This document shows positions 43,459 to 52,439 of a stretch of 64,000 nt of DNA, in pieces. Source of the stretch: Catenibacterium mitsuokai (lineage in GTDB: Bacteria > Bacillota_I > Bacilli_A > Erysipelotrichales > Coprobacillaceae); NCBI RefSeq assembly GCF_025148785.1, contig NZ_CP102271.1:1791972-1855971 (forward strand), read 5' to 3'. A program made the position numbers and the translations under genes. A model generated the notes under the pieces. That model was given only the letters and a program-made list of their open reading frames with translations. It ran no database searches and was not told the DNA's origin. How positions within the stretch are numbered: the first letter of the stretch is position 1; each line of letters opens with the position of its first letter.

Positions 43459-43888
43459 GTTCATTATATTCTCTTATCTGGTTATATTCTTCGATTGTTT
43501 TCTTAATATCATTAAAGATATGTGGGTCAAGTGTCTTCTCTAGTTCATCTTCATCCACAAACTTATAATCTGTATGTTCAAATGAAATCTTAACTTGATC
43601 ATTTGTAGGAATACACAAGAAACCAATACCCACTGTCTGATAATGTGGTCTAATAGCCGTAAATGTATAAACTGGCTTAATGATTTCAATATCAAGTCCT
43701 GTTTCTTCCTTTAATTCTCTTACTAATGCCTGGTGAGGATCTTCCCCGTATTCTAATCCCCCACCTGGTAATTCCCAATAACCAAGTCCATCTGATGAAG
43801 GTCTCACACGTTTCAAGATTAATGTCTTACCTTCATAAATCACAATACCTTTGACTGTAATATGAAACTGTATGTCTTTATTCTCCAT
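43439..43888 (-). CDS. Nudix hydrolase
   Basis: The 149 residues carry a complete Nudix box, GGGLEYGEDPHQALVRELKEETGLDIEI, which binds Mg and cleaves a nucleoside diphosphate linked to another moiety. The specificity is unknown. GGGGGC precedes the ATG. It is divergent from pepV; their upstream regions overlap. Confidence 0.92.
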   Translation of the reverse strand: MENKDIQFHITVKGIVIYEGKTLILKRVRPSSDGLGYWELPGGGLEYGEDPHQALVRELKEETGLDIEIIKPVYTFTAIRPHYQTVGIGFLCIPTNDQVKISFEHTDYKFVDEDELEKTLDPHIFNDIKKTIEEYNQIREYNELKREAN

Positions 43889-44008
43889 ATTCTTTTGCCC
43901 CCTTTTTACTATATTAGCACAACTCTTGAACGAACGTTACAAAAAGGTGCAGTATGTGTGTTTCAAATAATTCAAAAATTGTATATAATAGTCACTGAGG
44001 TGAATAAA

Positions 44009-45373
44009 ATGATTGATTTCAAAGAAGAAGTATTAAAGCATAAAGATGAAATGCTGAAAGATTTAAAGGACTTATGTCTGATCCCTTCAACTCTTGATGA
44101 ATCTACTGCGAAAGAAAATCAGCCATTTGGTGAAAACAACCGTAAAGCGCTTGATTTAATGCTTTCTATTGGTCAAAGAGATGGATTTGTTACTGATGAT
44201 TGTGATGGATATGCTGGTTCTATTGATATTGGTGAAGGAGAAGACTGTTTTGGTATTCTTGGACACTTAGATGTTGTACCTACTGAAGGTCAGGAATGGG
44301 ATTATCCAGAATATGATATGACTCTTGATGGAGATACACTCTATGGTCGTGGTGTGGCTGATGATAAGGGGCCTTTAATTGCCGCTTATTATGCTGCTAA
44401 GATTGTCAATGAACTTGATTTTGAAAAGAAGATGAAGGTTCGTATCATCTTTGGATGTAATGAAGAAAATGGTTCTCGCTGTATGCATTACTATTTCCAG
44501 CATCGTCCATATCCAAAGATGGGATTTACTCCAGATGCTGATTTCCCTGTTGTATATGGTGAAAAAGGTAACTGTCATTTCATCATCAAGGGGAAAACAG
44601 ATGATGATAAGGTAATCTCTATTCATTCAGGACGTGTAGTGAATATCGTACCAGATCAGGCTAAAGCTGTATTAAAGGGTACTGACTATGAAGAATCATA
44701 TAATGCATTCTTAAAAGAAAATAACTTCAAGGGTTCTTTAGAAGTTGTAGATGGTAACACACACTTATTCTTAAAAGGTAAGAGTGCCCATGCATCTCAG
44801 CCTCAGTTAGGTAATAATGCCGCAAGTAACCTATGTCATTATATTGCAAGTGTAACTGATAATAGCTACGCAAAATTCGTTGATGAATATTTATACAATG
44901 ATTATTTAGGTGAAAAGTTCAATGTCGCATTTACTGGTGAAATGGGTGCTTTAACTGTTAACCTTGGTATCTTAGATTATGAAAATAATGAAGGTTCATT
45001 AACTCTTGATTTACGTCTTCCTCATGACTCAGACAATGATGAACTTGTTAAGAATGTAGATGAAGCTGTTAATAAGTATGGCTTGAGTGAAGAACATGAT
45101 ATTGGTCCTGCATTATATGTAGATCCTAATAGTGAATTAGTTCAGAAACTTCATGAATCATATGTACAGTTCACAAATGATCATGAACATGGTCCTCAGA
45201 CTATCGGTGGTGGAACTTATGCAAAGAAAATGCCTAACTGTGTTGCTTTTGGTTGTGAATTCCCTGGCAAAAACCATCATATGCATGAAGAAAATGAATT
45301 AATTTCATTAGATGATTTATTAACTGCAGCTGCTATCTACGCTCAGTCTCTCTATAATCTTCTTAAAAAATAG
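44009..45373 (+). CDS. pepV: M20 family dipeptidase PepV
   Basis: PepV cleaves dipeptides in the cytoplasm of Gram-positives. The 454 residues show FGILGHLDVVPTEGQEWDYPEY (metal His and Asp), GRGVADDKGPL (bridging Asp), CNEENGSRCMHYY (catalytic Glu), TPDADFPVVYGEKG and GGGTYAKKMPN. The ATG at 44009 has GAGGTG upstream, with a -10 TATAAT at about 43984; the frame extends to 43862 but that portion is not supported. Confidence 0.94.
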   Translation: MIDFKEEVLKHKDEMLKDLKDLCLIPSTLDESTAKENQPFGENNRKALDLMLSIGQRDGFVTDDCDGYAGSIDIGEGEDCFGILGHLDVVPTEGQEWDYPEYDMTLDGDTLYGRGVADDKGPLIAAYYAAKIVNELDFEKKMKVRIIFGCNEENGSRCMHYYFQHRPYPKMGFTPDADFPVVYGEKGNCHFIIKGKTDDDKVISIHSGRVVNIVPDQAKAVLKGTDYEESYNAFLKENNFKGSLEVVDGNTHLFLKGKSAHASQPQLGNNAASNLCHYIASVTDNSYAKFVDEYLYNDYLGEKFNVAFTGEMGALTVNLGILDYENNEGSLTLDLRLPHDSDNDELVKNVDEAVNKYGLSEEHDIGPALYVDPNSELVQKLHESYVQFTNDHEHGPQTIGGGTYAKKMPNCVAFGCEFPGKNHHMHEENELISLDDLLTAAAIYAQSLYNLLKK

Positions 45374-45413
45374 TTGAATTCTATGTGCAACTCAAGTATA
45401 ATTTGAGTTGCAC
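45374..45413 (+). promoter_or_regulatory. Promoter of tRNA-Leu(GAG) inside a perfect inverted repeat
   Basis: TTGAAT (45374-45379), 17-base spacer, TATAAT (45397-45402). The -10 forms the loop of an 11-bp perfect inverted repeat, GTGCAACTCAA (45385-45395) and TTGAGTTGCAC (45403-45413). No T-run follows, so it is not an ordinary terminator. Confidence 0.75.
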
Positions 45414-45419
45414 AAAGTT

Positions 45420-45505
45420 GCGGCCGTGGTGGAATGGTAGACACGCAAGTTTGAGGGACTTGTGGACGTACGTCTGTGTGAGTTCAAATCTCATCGGCCG
45501 CACCA
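45420..45505 (+). tRNA. tRNA-Leu (anticodon GAG)
   Basis: The 86-base cloverleaf has acceptor stem GCGGCCG/CGGCCGC, anticodon loop TTGAGGG in the CAAGT/ACTTG stem (anticodon GAG), a long variable arm and encoded CCA. It reads CUC/CUU. Confidence 0.96.
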
Positions 45506-45516
45506 TTAATTAAGAT

Positions 45517-45545
45517 GAACTAGCTAGAGATAGCTAGTTTTTTAT
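45517..45545 (+). terminator. Terminator after tRNA-Leu(GAG)
   Basis: AACTAGCTA-GAGA-TAGCTAGTT followed by Ts. Confidence 0.85.
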
Positions 45546-45564
45546 ATTATGTGGAGGATTTTGT

Positions 45565-48012
45565 ATGATTGATCATATGGAAATAAGAGGCGCAAAGGTA
45601 CATAACTTAAAAAATATTGACGTTGATATTCCTCTAAATAAGATTGTCGCTATTTCTGGTGTATCAGGAAGTGGCAAGTCTTCTTTAGCATTAGGAGTCA
45701 TCTATGCTGAAGGTTCTAGAAGATATCTAGAAGCATTATCTACTTATACAAGAAGACGAATCTCTCAAGGAGAAAAAGCCAAAGTAGATTCTATTAGATA
45801 TGTTCCTAGTACTCTAGCATTACATCAAAGACCTAATATACCAGGCATTCGTTCTACTTTTGGAACACTGACAGAATTATTGAATTCTATTCGCTTATTA
45901 TTTTCACGTTGTGGAGATTATTTATGTCCTAACGGACATAGAGTACCTGCGAGTACAAATGTAGCGAGAGGTGAAATGATTGAGTGTCCAATCTGCCACG
46001 AAAGATTTAATGGATTAAGTGCACAGGAGTATGCCTTTAATTCACAAGGCGCATGTCCTGATTGTCAGGGCACTGGTATTGTACAAACAATTAATATTGA
46101 TTCTTTGATTCCTGATCCCCATCTAACTATTGATGAAGGGGCTGTGGCGCCATGGAATACACTCATGTGGTCATTGATGAAAGATGTCTGTCGCGCCATG
46201 GGTGTGCGTACTGATGTTCCTTTTGAAGAATTAACAGAAGAAGAGAAGCATATTGTATATGATGGACCAATGGTTAAAAAACATATTTTCTATCGTCCTA
46301 AGAATAAAGAGAGCGTGGAAGCAGGAGAATTAGATTTTACTTACTATAGTGCCAAAGCAACTGTCTTGAATGCATTAAAGAAGGTCAAGAACGAAAAGAA
46401 TATGAAGCGTGTCAGTAAATTCCTTAAGGAAGAGACATGCCCGACTTGTCATGGCTCTCGTATTAATACACGTGCGAATTCTACATTGCTAGGTGGTAAG
46501 ACTTTAACTGAAGTATGTGCGATGAGTTTAAAGGATTTAGCTGCATGGCTTCCACAGGTAATCAATACCCTTAATGATGATGTGAAAGAAATAGGTTCTA
46601 GTATTCTTGAAGAATTCATGATTAATGCGCATGCATTGCTGTCTTTAGGTCTTGGTTATTTGACTCTTGATCGTGCTTCTTCTACATTATCAACAGGGGA
46701 ACTACAAAGAGTACAGCTTGCACGTACTGTAAAAAACAGAACGACAGGTGTTCTTTATGTTCTTGACGAACCTTCTATTGGACTACATCCTGCCAATGTA
46801 GATGGCTTGATTGCGATTATGAAAGAATTGATTAAGGATGGGAACTCTATTGTTTTGGTCGATCATGATACAAGAATTCTTAAAGAAGCGGATTATATGA
46901 TTGAAATAGGGCCTGAAGCAGGTAAAAATGGTGGTTCTATAATTAGTCAGGGTACTATTGATGAAATCATTCAGGATAAGAATTCTATCATTGGACCTTA
47001 TCTCAATGATTTACATCAAACTCTTGTAAGAAATAAGAAAGAGATTTTTAATGAGGGCTTTTTAAGACTTAAGACAGATACAATACATACTGTCAAACCA
47101 CTGGATATTTCTATTCCTAAAGGAGTTCTTACTACAATTACTGGTATGTCTGGAAGTGGTAAGACAACATTGATTCTTGAATCGTTATATCCTGCTATAA
47201 AGGCTTCATTAAATCACGAAAGACTTCCTCAACATGTAAAAGAATTGGATGCATCATGGGTCAATAAGATTAATTTGATCGATGCGTCCCCTATTGGAAA
47301 TAATGTCAGAAGTACTGTCGCAACTTATTCTGGTGTATTTGATCATTTAAGAAGATTGTATGGAAGATTAAGTGATCAATATAGTGCAGGTGATTTTTCT
47401 TATAATACAGGTAAGTTAAGATGTCCTGTATGTGAAGGTACTGGTACTATTTCTATGGATATACAGTTTCTTCCAGATATAGAAATGACTTGTGAACATT
47501 GTGATGGAACACGTTACAGCAATGATGTGGATTCTATAATGTACCATGGTTATTCTATTAAGGATGTGATGTCTCTTACTATCTTAGAAGCGTTAGATGT
47601 ATTTAAAGAAAGTAAGAAGATTAAAGAAAAACTACAGGTTCTAGTGGATTTAGGAATTGGTTATTTGACTCTTGGTGAAGCAACACCTGCCTTATCTGGT
47701 GGAGAAGCACAAAGATTAAAACTGGCATCAGAAATAGGAAAAGTACAAGATGGAAGCATCTTTATCTTTGATGAACCTTCTATTGGATTACATCCATTAG
47801 ATGTAGAGACACTACTTCGTGTATTTGATACTTTAATTCATCAAAAAGCGACTATTATTGTGATTGAACATGACTTAGATGTTATTAGAAATTCTGATTA
47901 CATTATTGATATGGGACCCGAGGGCGGTCAACTTGGTGGAGAGATTATTGCGACGGGAACTGTGGAAGAAATTAAGCAGAATAAGCATAGTAAAATTGGA
48001 AAATACTTGTGA
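45565..48012 (+). CDS. UvrA-like (UvrA2 class) ABC ATPase
   Basis: The 815 residues form a UvrA-type twin ABC protein: GVSGSGKSSLALGVIYAEGSRRYLE (Walker A1), zinc CxxC pairs (CPICHERF / CPDCQGTG; CPVCEGTG / CEHCDGTR), signature STGELQRVQLARTV, VLDEPSIGLHP, GMSGSGKTTLILE (Walker A2), LSGGEAQRLKLASE and FDEPSIGLHP. It is about 120 residues shorter than true UvrA, as in UvrA2 proteins that lack the UvrB-binding domain and protect against DNA-binding drugs. GGAGG lies 7 bases before the ATG. It stands alone. Confidence 0.88.
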   Translation: MIDHMEIRGAKVHNLKNIDVDIPLNKIVAISGVSGSGKSSLALGVIYAEGSRRYLEALSTYTRRRISQGEKAKVDSIRYVPSTLALHQRPNIPGIRSTFGTLTELLNSIRLLFSRCGDYLCPNGHRVPASTNVARGEMIECPICHERFNGLSAQEYAFNSQGACPDCQGTGIVQTINIDSLIPDPHLTIDEGAVAPWNTLMWSLMKDVCRAMGVRTDVPFEELTEEEKHIVYDGPMVKKHIFYRPKNKESVEAGELDFTYYSAKATVLNALKKVKNEKNMKRVSKFLKEETCPTCHGSRINTRANSTLLGGKTLTEVCAMSLKDLAAWLPQVINTLNDDVKEIGSSILEEFMINAHALLSLGLGYLTLDRASSTLSTGELQRVQLARTVKNRTTGVLYVLDEPSIGLHPANVDGLIAIMKELIKDGNSIVLVDHDTRILKEADYMIEIGPEAGKNGGSIISQGTIDEIIQDKNSIIGPYLNDLHQTLVRNKKEIFNEGFLRLKTDTIHTVKPLDISIPKGVLTTITGMSGSGKTTLILESLYPAIKASLNHERLPQHVKELDASWVNKINLIDASPIGNNVRSTVATYSGVFDHLRRLYGRLSDQYSAGDFSYNTGKLRCPVCEGTGTISMDIQFLPDIEMTCEHCDGTRYSNDVDSIMYHGYSIKDVMSLTILEALDVFKESKKIKEKLQVLVDLGIGYLTLGEATPALSGGEAQRLKLASEIGKVQDGSIFIFDEPSIGLHPLDVETLLRVFDTLIHQKATIIVIEHDLDVIRNSDYIIDMGPEGGQLGGEIIATGTVEEIKQNKHSKIGKYL

Positions 48013-48014
48013 AA

Positions 48015-48052
48015 GGTTGTAACGAATATTTGAGCGTTACAGCTCTTTTTCA
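48015..48052 (+). terminator. Terminator of the UvrA-like gene
   Basis: GTAACG and CGTTAC form a short stem with flanking pairs and are followed by a T-run. Confidence 0.65.
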
Positions 48053-48055
48053 TAG

Positions 48056-48090
48056 AAAAAAGAATATCAGAAATAATATCCGATATTCTT
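48056..48090 (-). terminator. Terminator of the AAA-ATPase gene
   Basis: Minus-strand AAGAATATC with GATATTCTT, 13-base loop, followed by Ts, overlapping the last codon. Confidence 0.75.
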
Positions 48091-49720
48091 ATTGCCATTC
48101 AATTTCTACATTTTTTTGATAATGTGCTAGTCCTATGCGAATCACTGTTCCACTTAATTCACTATCATATCTTCTACTGTCAATTTGATCTATCGCTGAT
48201 TTTGCGAGTTGTTTCAAATCAACTGAACTATCATTTGTATACTTAAATTCTAGAATATATGATATTTGATTTTTCTTAGATTTTAGTATGATATCACATC
48301 TTCCCTTTCCTACTTCTCGATTACTGATTACTTCATACTCATTAGAAAGCCAGGCACACATTCCTAGCAGCATCATATGATAGCTATTTTCATCTTTCAA
48401 ATCATGATAAGAAGGTAATGTGAGTAAAATCTTTCGATATCTATCTTCAAAATCATCTTTTTTGCAACGTTTTAATGAATTAAATAGTACTGTCAGATCT
48501 GTTTCAGTCGCTTTCAAATGATAGGCTGTAAGTTTTCTAAACTCTAATTGAACTTCTTGATTAGGAATTTTTATGATATACAGGCTATCTTGAATAGATA
48601 TTGTTTTGTGTAATGTGAGATATCCAGCATTAACCAAAAGACCCCACAAGTTTTCTGTATTGTTTACTTCAAAAAAGCTCGTATCCATTTTTACAGTGGT
48701 TTCGAGTTTGCCATTTCGAATAAGCTCCTCATAGCCTCTCTCAAAAGCTTCATCACTGCTAGATATTGCTTTTTTAATCATTATATTACTGCTCGTATTC
48801 ACCCAATAAGGCTCTAATACTTTTCTAGAAGCATAATTCAAGATAGACCATGGATTATAGATATCATGTTCTCCAAAATGATATCCATCATACATAGATT
48901 TCACTTCATCATTGAGTGATAAATCATAATATTCTAATGTTTGCTTCGTTTCTTCTTCTTTAAAGCCAAAGTATTGAGAATATTCTGGATCTTTTACTGT
49001 ACATACAACCAGATTATTCAAATCGCTGAAGATGTTCTCTTTCGCTACTCTTTGAATACCAGTCATCATTGCATAATGTAGGCTCGTAGATGTCTTTAAT
49101 GCATTATGAAGCAAGGAAGATAATCCCCCTCGCAACTCTTCATAATATCCTCCAACATGAGCTTCGATAAAAGGTGTGTCATATTCATCTATGAATACCA
49201 TTACTTTTTTGTGATAGTATTTCTCTAATCGTTCCATCAAAAAAGAGAGTGCATCGGTAATATTATCTAGAAGTCCATCATTTTTTGTCATTAGCCCTTG
49301 TACAAGAGATTCATACTCGTTTTGTTCAAATACAGTCATTTTTTGTTCAAATACATGAGCATATCGATCATATTCTTTACGCAGTTGTAATTTAATTTCC
49401 TTTACAACATTCCATTTATCATTCTTCGCATTCGCAAACGAAATGAAGATTGTAGGATATTGATTCATTTCTGATATATACTCTGTTTCAACAATTTTTG
49501 TATCTTTGAATATTTCTTTAGAATCTTTAGTAATATCAAAGAATGAAGACATCATTGACATATTGATTGTTTTTCCAAACCTTCTAGGTCGAGTAATAAG
49601 AGTGACAGTACTTTTTCTCATTAAAAAATCATAAATCATCATACTTTTATCGATAAAAAAATAATTCTGATTCTTTAAGGTTTCATAATCTACTACTCCT
49701 AAAGGTATAGCTTTTCTCAT
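48089..49720 (-). CDS. AAA-ATPase-like / PD-(D/E)XK nuclease protein
   Basis: The 543 residues have an N-terminal AAA-ATPase-like domain (YFIDKSMMIYDFLMR, TLITRPRRFGKTINMSMMSSFF as P-loop, VMVFIDEYDTPFIEAH as Walker B) and a C-terminal PD-(D/E)XK domain (GRCDIILKSKKN, YILEFKY). This family is widespread in gut Bacteroidetes and Gram-positives, often in many copies; its role is not known. It has an AAAGGAGTG site. Two 12-bp direct repeats (AACTATCTAGTT / AACTATCAAGTT) lie upstream at 49755-49790. Confidence 0.9.
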   Translation of the reverse strand: MRKAIPLGVVDYETLKNQNYFFIDKSMMIYDFLMRKSTVTLITRPRRFGKTINMSMMSSFFDITKDSKEIFKDTKIVETEYISEMNQYPTIFISFANAKNDKWNVVKEIKLQLRKEYDRYAHVFEQKMTVFEQNEYESLVQGLMTKNDGLLDNITDALSFLMERLEKYYHKKVMVFIDEYDTPFIEAHVGGYYEELRGGLSSLLHNALKTSTSLHYAMMTGIQRVAKENIFSDLNNLVVCTVKDPEYSQYFGFKEEETKQTLEYYDLSLNDEVKSMYDGYHFGEHDIYNPWSILNYASRKVLEPYWVNTSSNIMIKKAISSSDEAFERGYEELIRNGKLETTVKMDTSFFEVNNTENLWGLLVNAGYLTLHKTISIQDSLYIIKIPNQEVQLEFRKLTAYHLKATETDLTVLFNSLKRCKKDDFEDRYRKILLTLPSYHDLKDENSYHMMLLGMCAWLSNEYEVISNREVGKGRCDIILKSKKNQISYILEFKYTNDSSVDLKQLAKSAIDQIDSRRYDSELSGTVIRIGLAHYQKNVEIEWQ

Positions 49721-49794
49721 ATGGACACTCCTTTCTTTTCTACTATTATAACATAACTATCTAGTTGAATAAGCGATAAACTATCAAGTTGTAC

Positions 49795-50478
49795 CTAGTC
49801 AATATAATATCTATTCTTTCCCTTGCTTTTCTTCCCATATTCTATCGCCTTTTTAGGACATTTCGCAATACATGCCATACAATGCGTACATTCCTTACCC
49901 CATACAGGACGATGATCCTTTATTTGTATATTTTCTAACGGACATAATTTCTCACATAATCCACATCCAATACATTCATCCGTACTATAGAAAGCATCTG
50001 CTTTCACAAAAAGTGGATAGAAAACTGTATTCACAATAGAAGATTGGAACTTGTCTTTCAATTGTAATGACATATTAGGAAAAGGTAAATGCTGATGGAT
50101 ATAGGAAACTGCTTGTTTAATAACAGAATCTGCCTGTTTAATAATCTTTTTGGCTTCATCATCTTCTGGTGTATTAAACATTGCGAGATAGTTTTCTGGC
50201 ATAATGATTTCCATTGTACCTTTATAATTGAAACCCTTCTTCTCACATAGTTTTCTATTATAATGACCTGCATTGCCTATATTTCCCCCACAATCCATCA
50301 CAAAATAGACTTCTTCAACATCCTTAAAAGCTGTCGAACGAATCCATTCTTCAACAATACGAGGTATTCTCCAGGCATAAGTGGGTACCACAAACACCAA
50401 AGTTCCTTGGATATTCTGTAAGCTATGATCATTATTTCTAATAAGTGTATTCATAAATAAATCCTTTTGTTTGTCATA
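49795..50478 (-). pseudogene. EFR1-type flavodoxin/ferredoxin, C-terminal part (split by IS)
   Basis: This is the larger part of a protein with a flavodoxin-like domain (VFVVPTYAWRIPRIVEEW) and two 4Fe-4S motifs (CIGCGLCEKLCP and CTHCMACIAKCP). An internal ATG at 50454 begins an open frame, but the family starts with MIYYFTGTGNSRYIA, which is found at 52353 on the other side of the IS. Joining 52264 to 50478 restores a single frame of about 257 residues (YISVN then YDKQKDLF) with no base lost or gained. The C-terminal part may still be translated from 50454, but without the flavin P-loop. Confidence 0.9.
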
Positions 50479-50532
50479 GGCGGAAACCCACTGCCTTTAG
50501 GCGGTGAGAGGAGCCTCGTAAATCGTTATTTA

Positions 50533-50935
50533 TTATCTCTGACTTTCAATATATTTTTGTATAGTTGCTGATGACACTTCTCCAATGCTGCAAGCAAAAT
50601 AACCATATGGACAAATTTTTTTTCCTCCCAATACTGTCTTGATAAGACTGAACTATACTTTTGCCATAAGTGGTATGTTGTTTCCTGCTTTACAATTTTG
50701 ACAATATCGCAAACTCTATCTGCTGTACCGTAACTTAATAAGAAATGTATATGGTCTTTGTCAGTTTCTATCGCAATAATTTCGTAGCGCCAGTATTAGT
50801 TATATGGAGAATCTCTTGTTTAGCATCATCGGCGATAGAATCTTTAAGTAGTTGGTTACGGTATTTGGTCACAAGGATTATATGTACTTTCAGGCTGTAT
50901 TTTCGTCTGTTATGACGATTATATCTACTATCCAC
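50533..50935 (-). pseudogene. tnpA: IS200-like Y1 transposase TnpA, two frameshifts
   Basis: A GTG at 50935 starts MDSRYNRHNRRKYSLKVHII, typical of TnpA, but it stops at about 50783. The next frame has the HUH motif in DHIHFLL and runs to a run of eight As at about 50624, after which a third frame supplies the catalytic Tyr region IQKYIESQR. Two single-base frameshifts (near 50790 and in the A8 run) therefore break it. It cannot make an active enzyme unless one is rescued by slippage. Confidence 0.9.
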
Positions 50936-51013
50936 AGTTCACCTCAAAATATAGATGTTTCTCTATAAATTAGATATAATATATAGTGAAATATCTATGA
51001 AAGGAGTGCATCT

Positions 51014-52153
51014 ATGGAACAGATGACTATTACAGCCAAAATTCAAATAATCGCAGCTGAAGCAGATAAGGTTTTGCTTGATGAAACTATGTCTGTTGAT
51101 CGTAATGCCTGCAATTATGTTTCAGACTATGTATTCCGCACTCATGACTTAAAGCAGTTTTCACTTAATAAGGCTTTGTATTCTACTTTACGAGAAAAGT
51201 TTAACCTTAAATCGCAGATGGCGCAGTCTGTTCTGAAGACTGTTATCGCCAGATATAAGACCATTCTTGAAAATCAGAATGAGTGGATTAAACCATCGTT
51301 CAAAAAGCCTCAGTATGATTTGGTTTGGAACAGAGATTATTCCTTAACTCAAAACTGTTTTTCAATCAATACTCTTAATGGTCGTGTGAAGTTGTCTTAT
51401 TTTTCAGATGGAATGTCTAAGTATTTCGATCATACGATTTATAAGTTTGGTACTGCCAGACTTGTAAATAAGCATGGTAAATACTATCTGCATATACCAG
51501 TTACCTATGAGGTTGAAGAAAGTAATATTACTGACATCTGTAACGTTGTAGGTATCGACAGAGGTATTAACTTTGTTGTTGCAACTTATGACAGCAAACA
51601 TAACTCTGGATTTGTTAGTGGTAAAGCTATTAAGCAGAAACGCGCTAACTATTCCAAGCTTCGTAAAGAACTTCAAATGCGACATACGCCATCTTCAAGA
51701 CGAAGATTGAAAGCTATCGGTCAGCGAGAAAACCGTTGGATGCAGGATATTAACCATCAGGTATCGAAGGCACTCGTTGAAAACAACCCAAAGCACACTC
51801 TCTTTGTATTGGAAGATTTGTCAGGTATTCGTAATGCTACAGAACGTGTTAAAACAAAATATCGTTATGTTTCTGTATCATGGTCTTTCTATGACCTTGA
51901 GCAGAAACTAATCTACAAAGCAAAACAGAATCAGTCTTCTGTTATTAAGGTAGACCCTCGCTATACAAGTCAGTGCTGCCCTTGCTGTGGACATGTTGAA
52001 AAGTCTAACCGCAATAAGAAGATACATCTGTTTACTTGCAAAAAATGTGGTTATAAATCTAATGATGACCGCATTGGAGCTATGAATCTGTATCGTATGG
52101 GAATAAACTATCTTGCAGATAGCCAAGTACCTAATACAGTTGTAACAGAGTAA
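51014..52153 (+). CDS. tnpB: IS605-type RNA-guided nuclease TnpB
   Basis: TnpB is a compact RuvC nuclease guided by the omega RNA at its transposon's right end. The 379 residues keep the catalytic Asp in VVGIDRGINFVVA, Glu in LFVLEDLSGI and Asp in SNDDRIGAMNL, plus the zinc ribbon CCPCCG...CKKCGYK between the last two. The length is normal. Its ribosome site is AAGGAG before the ATG. The partner tnpA is broken, so tnpB could act only on its own locus or in trans. Confidence 0.95.
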   Translation: MEQMTITAKIQIIAAEADKVLLDETMSVDRNACNYVSDYVFRTHDLKQFSLNKALYSTLREKFNLKSQMAQSVLKTVIARYKTILENQNEWIKPSFKKPQYDLVWNRDYSLTQNCFSINTLNGRVKLSYFSDGMSKYFDHTIYKFGTARLVNKHGKYYLHIPVTYEVEESNITDICNVVGIDRGINFVVATYDSKHNSGFVSGKAIKQKRANYSKLRKELQMRHTPSSRRRLKAIGQRENRWMQDINHQVSKALVENNPKHTLFVLEDLSGIRNATERVKTKYRYVSVSWSFYDLEQKLIYKAKQNQSSVIKVDPRYTSQCCPCCGHVEKSNRNKKIHLFTCKKCGYKSNDDRIGAMNLYRMGINYLADSQVPNTVVTE

Positions 52154-52263
52154 ACTCTGCTACAAAGGGTGCTGTCAACCACCCTATGATGTAACGCCAC
52201 TTTAGATAGCAATATCTATTGGGGTTAAAGGTCGGAGGTGTAAACCGTTAGTACGACTGGGTA
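52154..52263 (+). ncRNA. Candidate omega RNA / right end of IS605-type element
   Basis: The 110 bases after tnpB fold into stems AGGGTG-loop-CACCCT and TAGATAGCAATATCTA and end at the element boundary. In this family the guide RNA overlaps the tnpB 3' end and right end, and the guide is the flanking chromosome (here the EFR1 fragment starting at 52264). The assignment is by position. Confidence 0.5.
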
Positions 52264-52353
52264 GTTGACACTTATATAATCTTCATTTAATTGTTGATGT
52301 AGTTCTCTTGCAATATATCGACTATTGCCTGTTCCTGTAAAATAATAAATCAT
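52264..52353 (-). pseudogene. EFR1-type flavodoxin/ferredoxin, N-terminal 30 codons (split by IS)
   Basis: ATG at 52353 reads MIYYFTGTGNSRYIA... to YISVN and then enters the IS. The TGTGNS segment is the FMN phosphate loop. It joins in frame to 50478 across the element. GGAG lies 7 bases before the ATG. Confidence 0.9.
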
Positions 52354-52439
52354 TTGTGTACTCCTAGTTATATATGACTAACTTTCAATGTAATTTTTTA
52401 AAAAATGGTGTATACTTTATACAGAAAGAAGGTAAAAGA

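Larger units (their letters stand above)
50479..52263. mobile_element. IS605-type (IS200/IS605) element, 1785 bp
   Basis: The element carries a frameshifted tnpA on the minus strand and an intact tnpB on the plus strand, diverging from about 50975. The left end has a subterminal hairpin (CCACTGCC-TTTA-GGCGGTG). It sits exactly between two halves of an EFR1-type gene with no target duplication, as expected for the single-strand transposition of this family. The flank 5' of the element is TTTGTCATA. Confidence 0.9.

Noticed and set aside
45385-45413. The inverted repeat as a standard terminator of pepV
   Set aside because: No T-run follows and the tRNA promoter -10 is the loop.
50455-50932. 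Full-length tnpA gene
   Set aside because: The N-terminal, HUH and Tyr parts are in three different frames, so it is a pseudogene.
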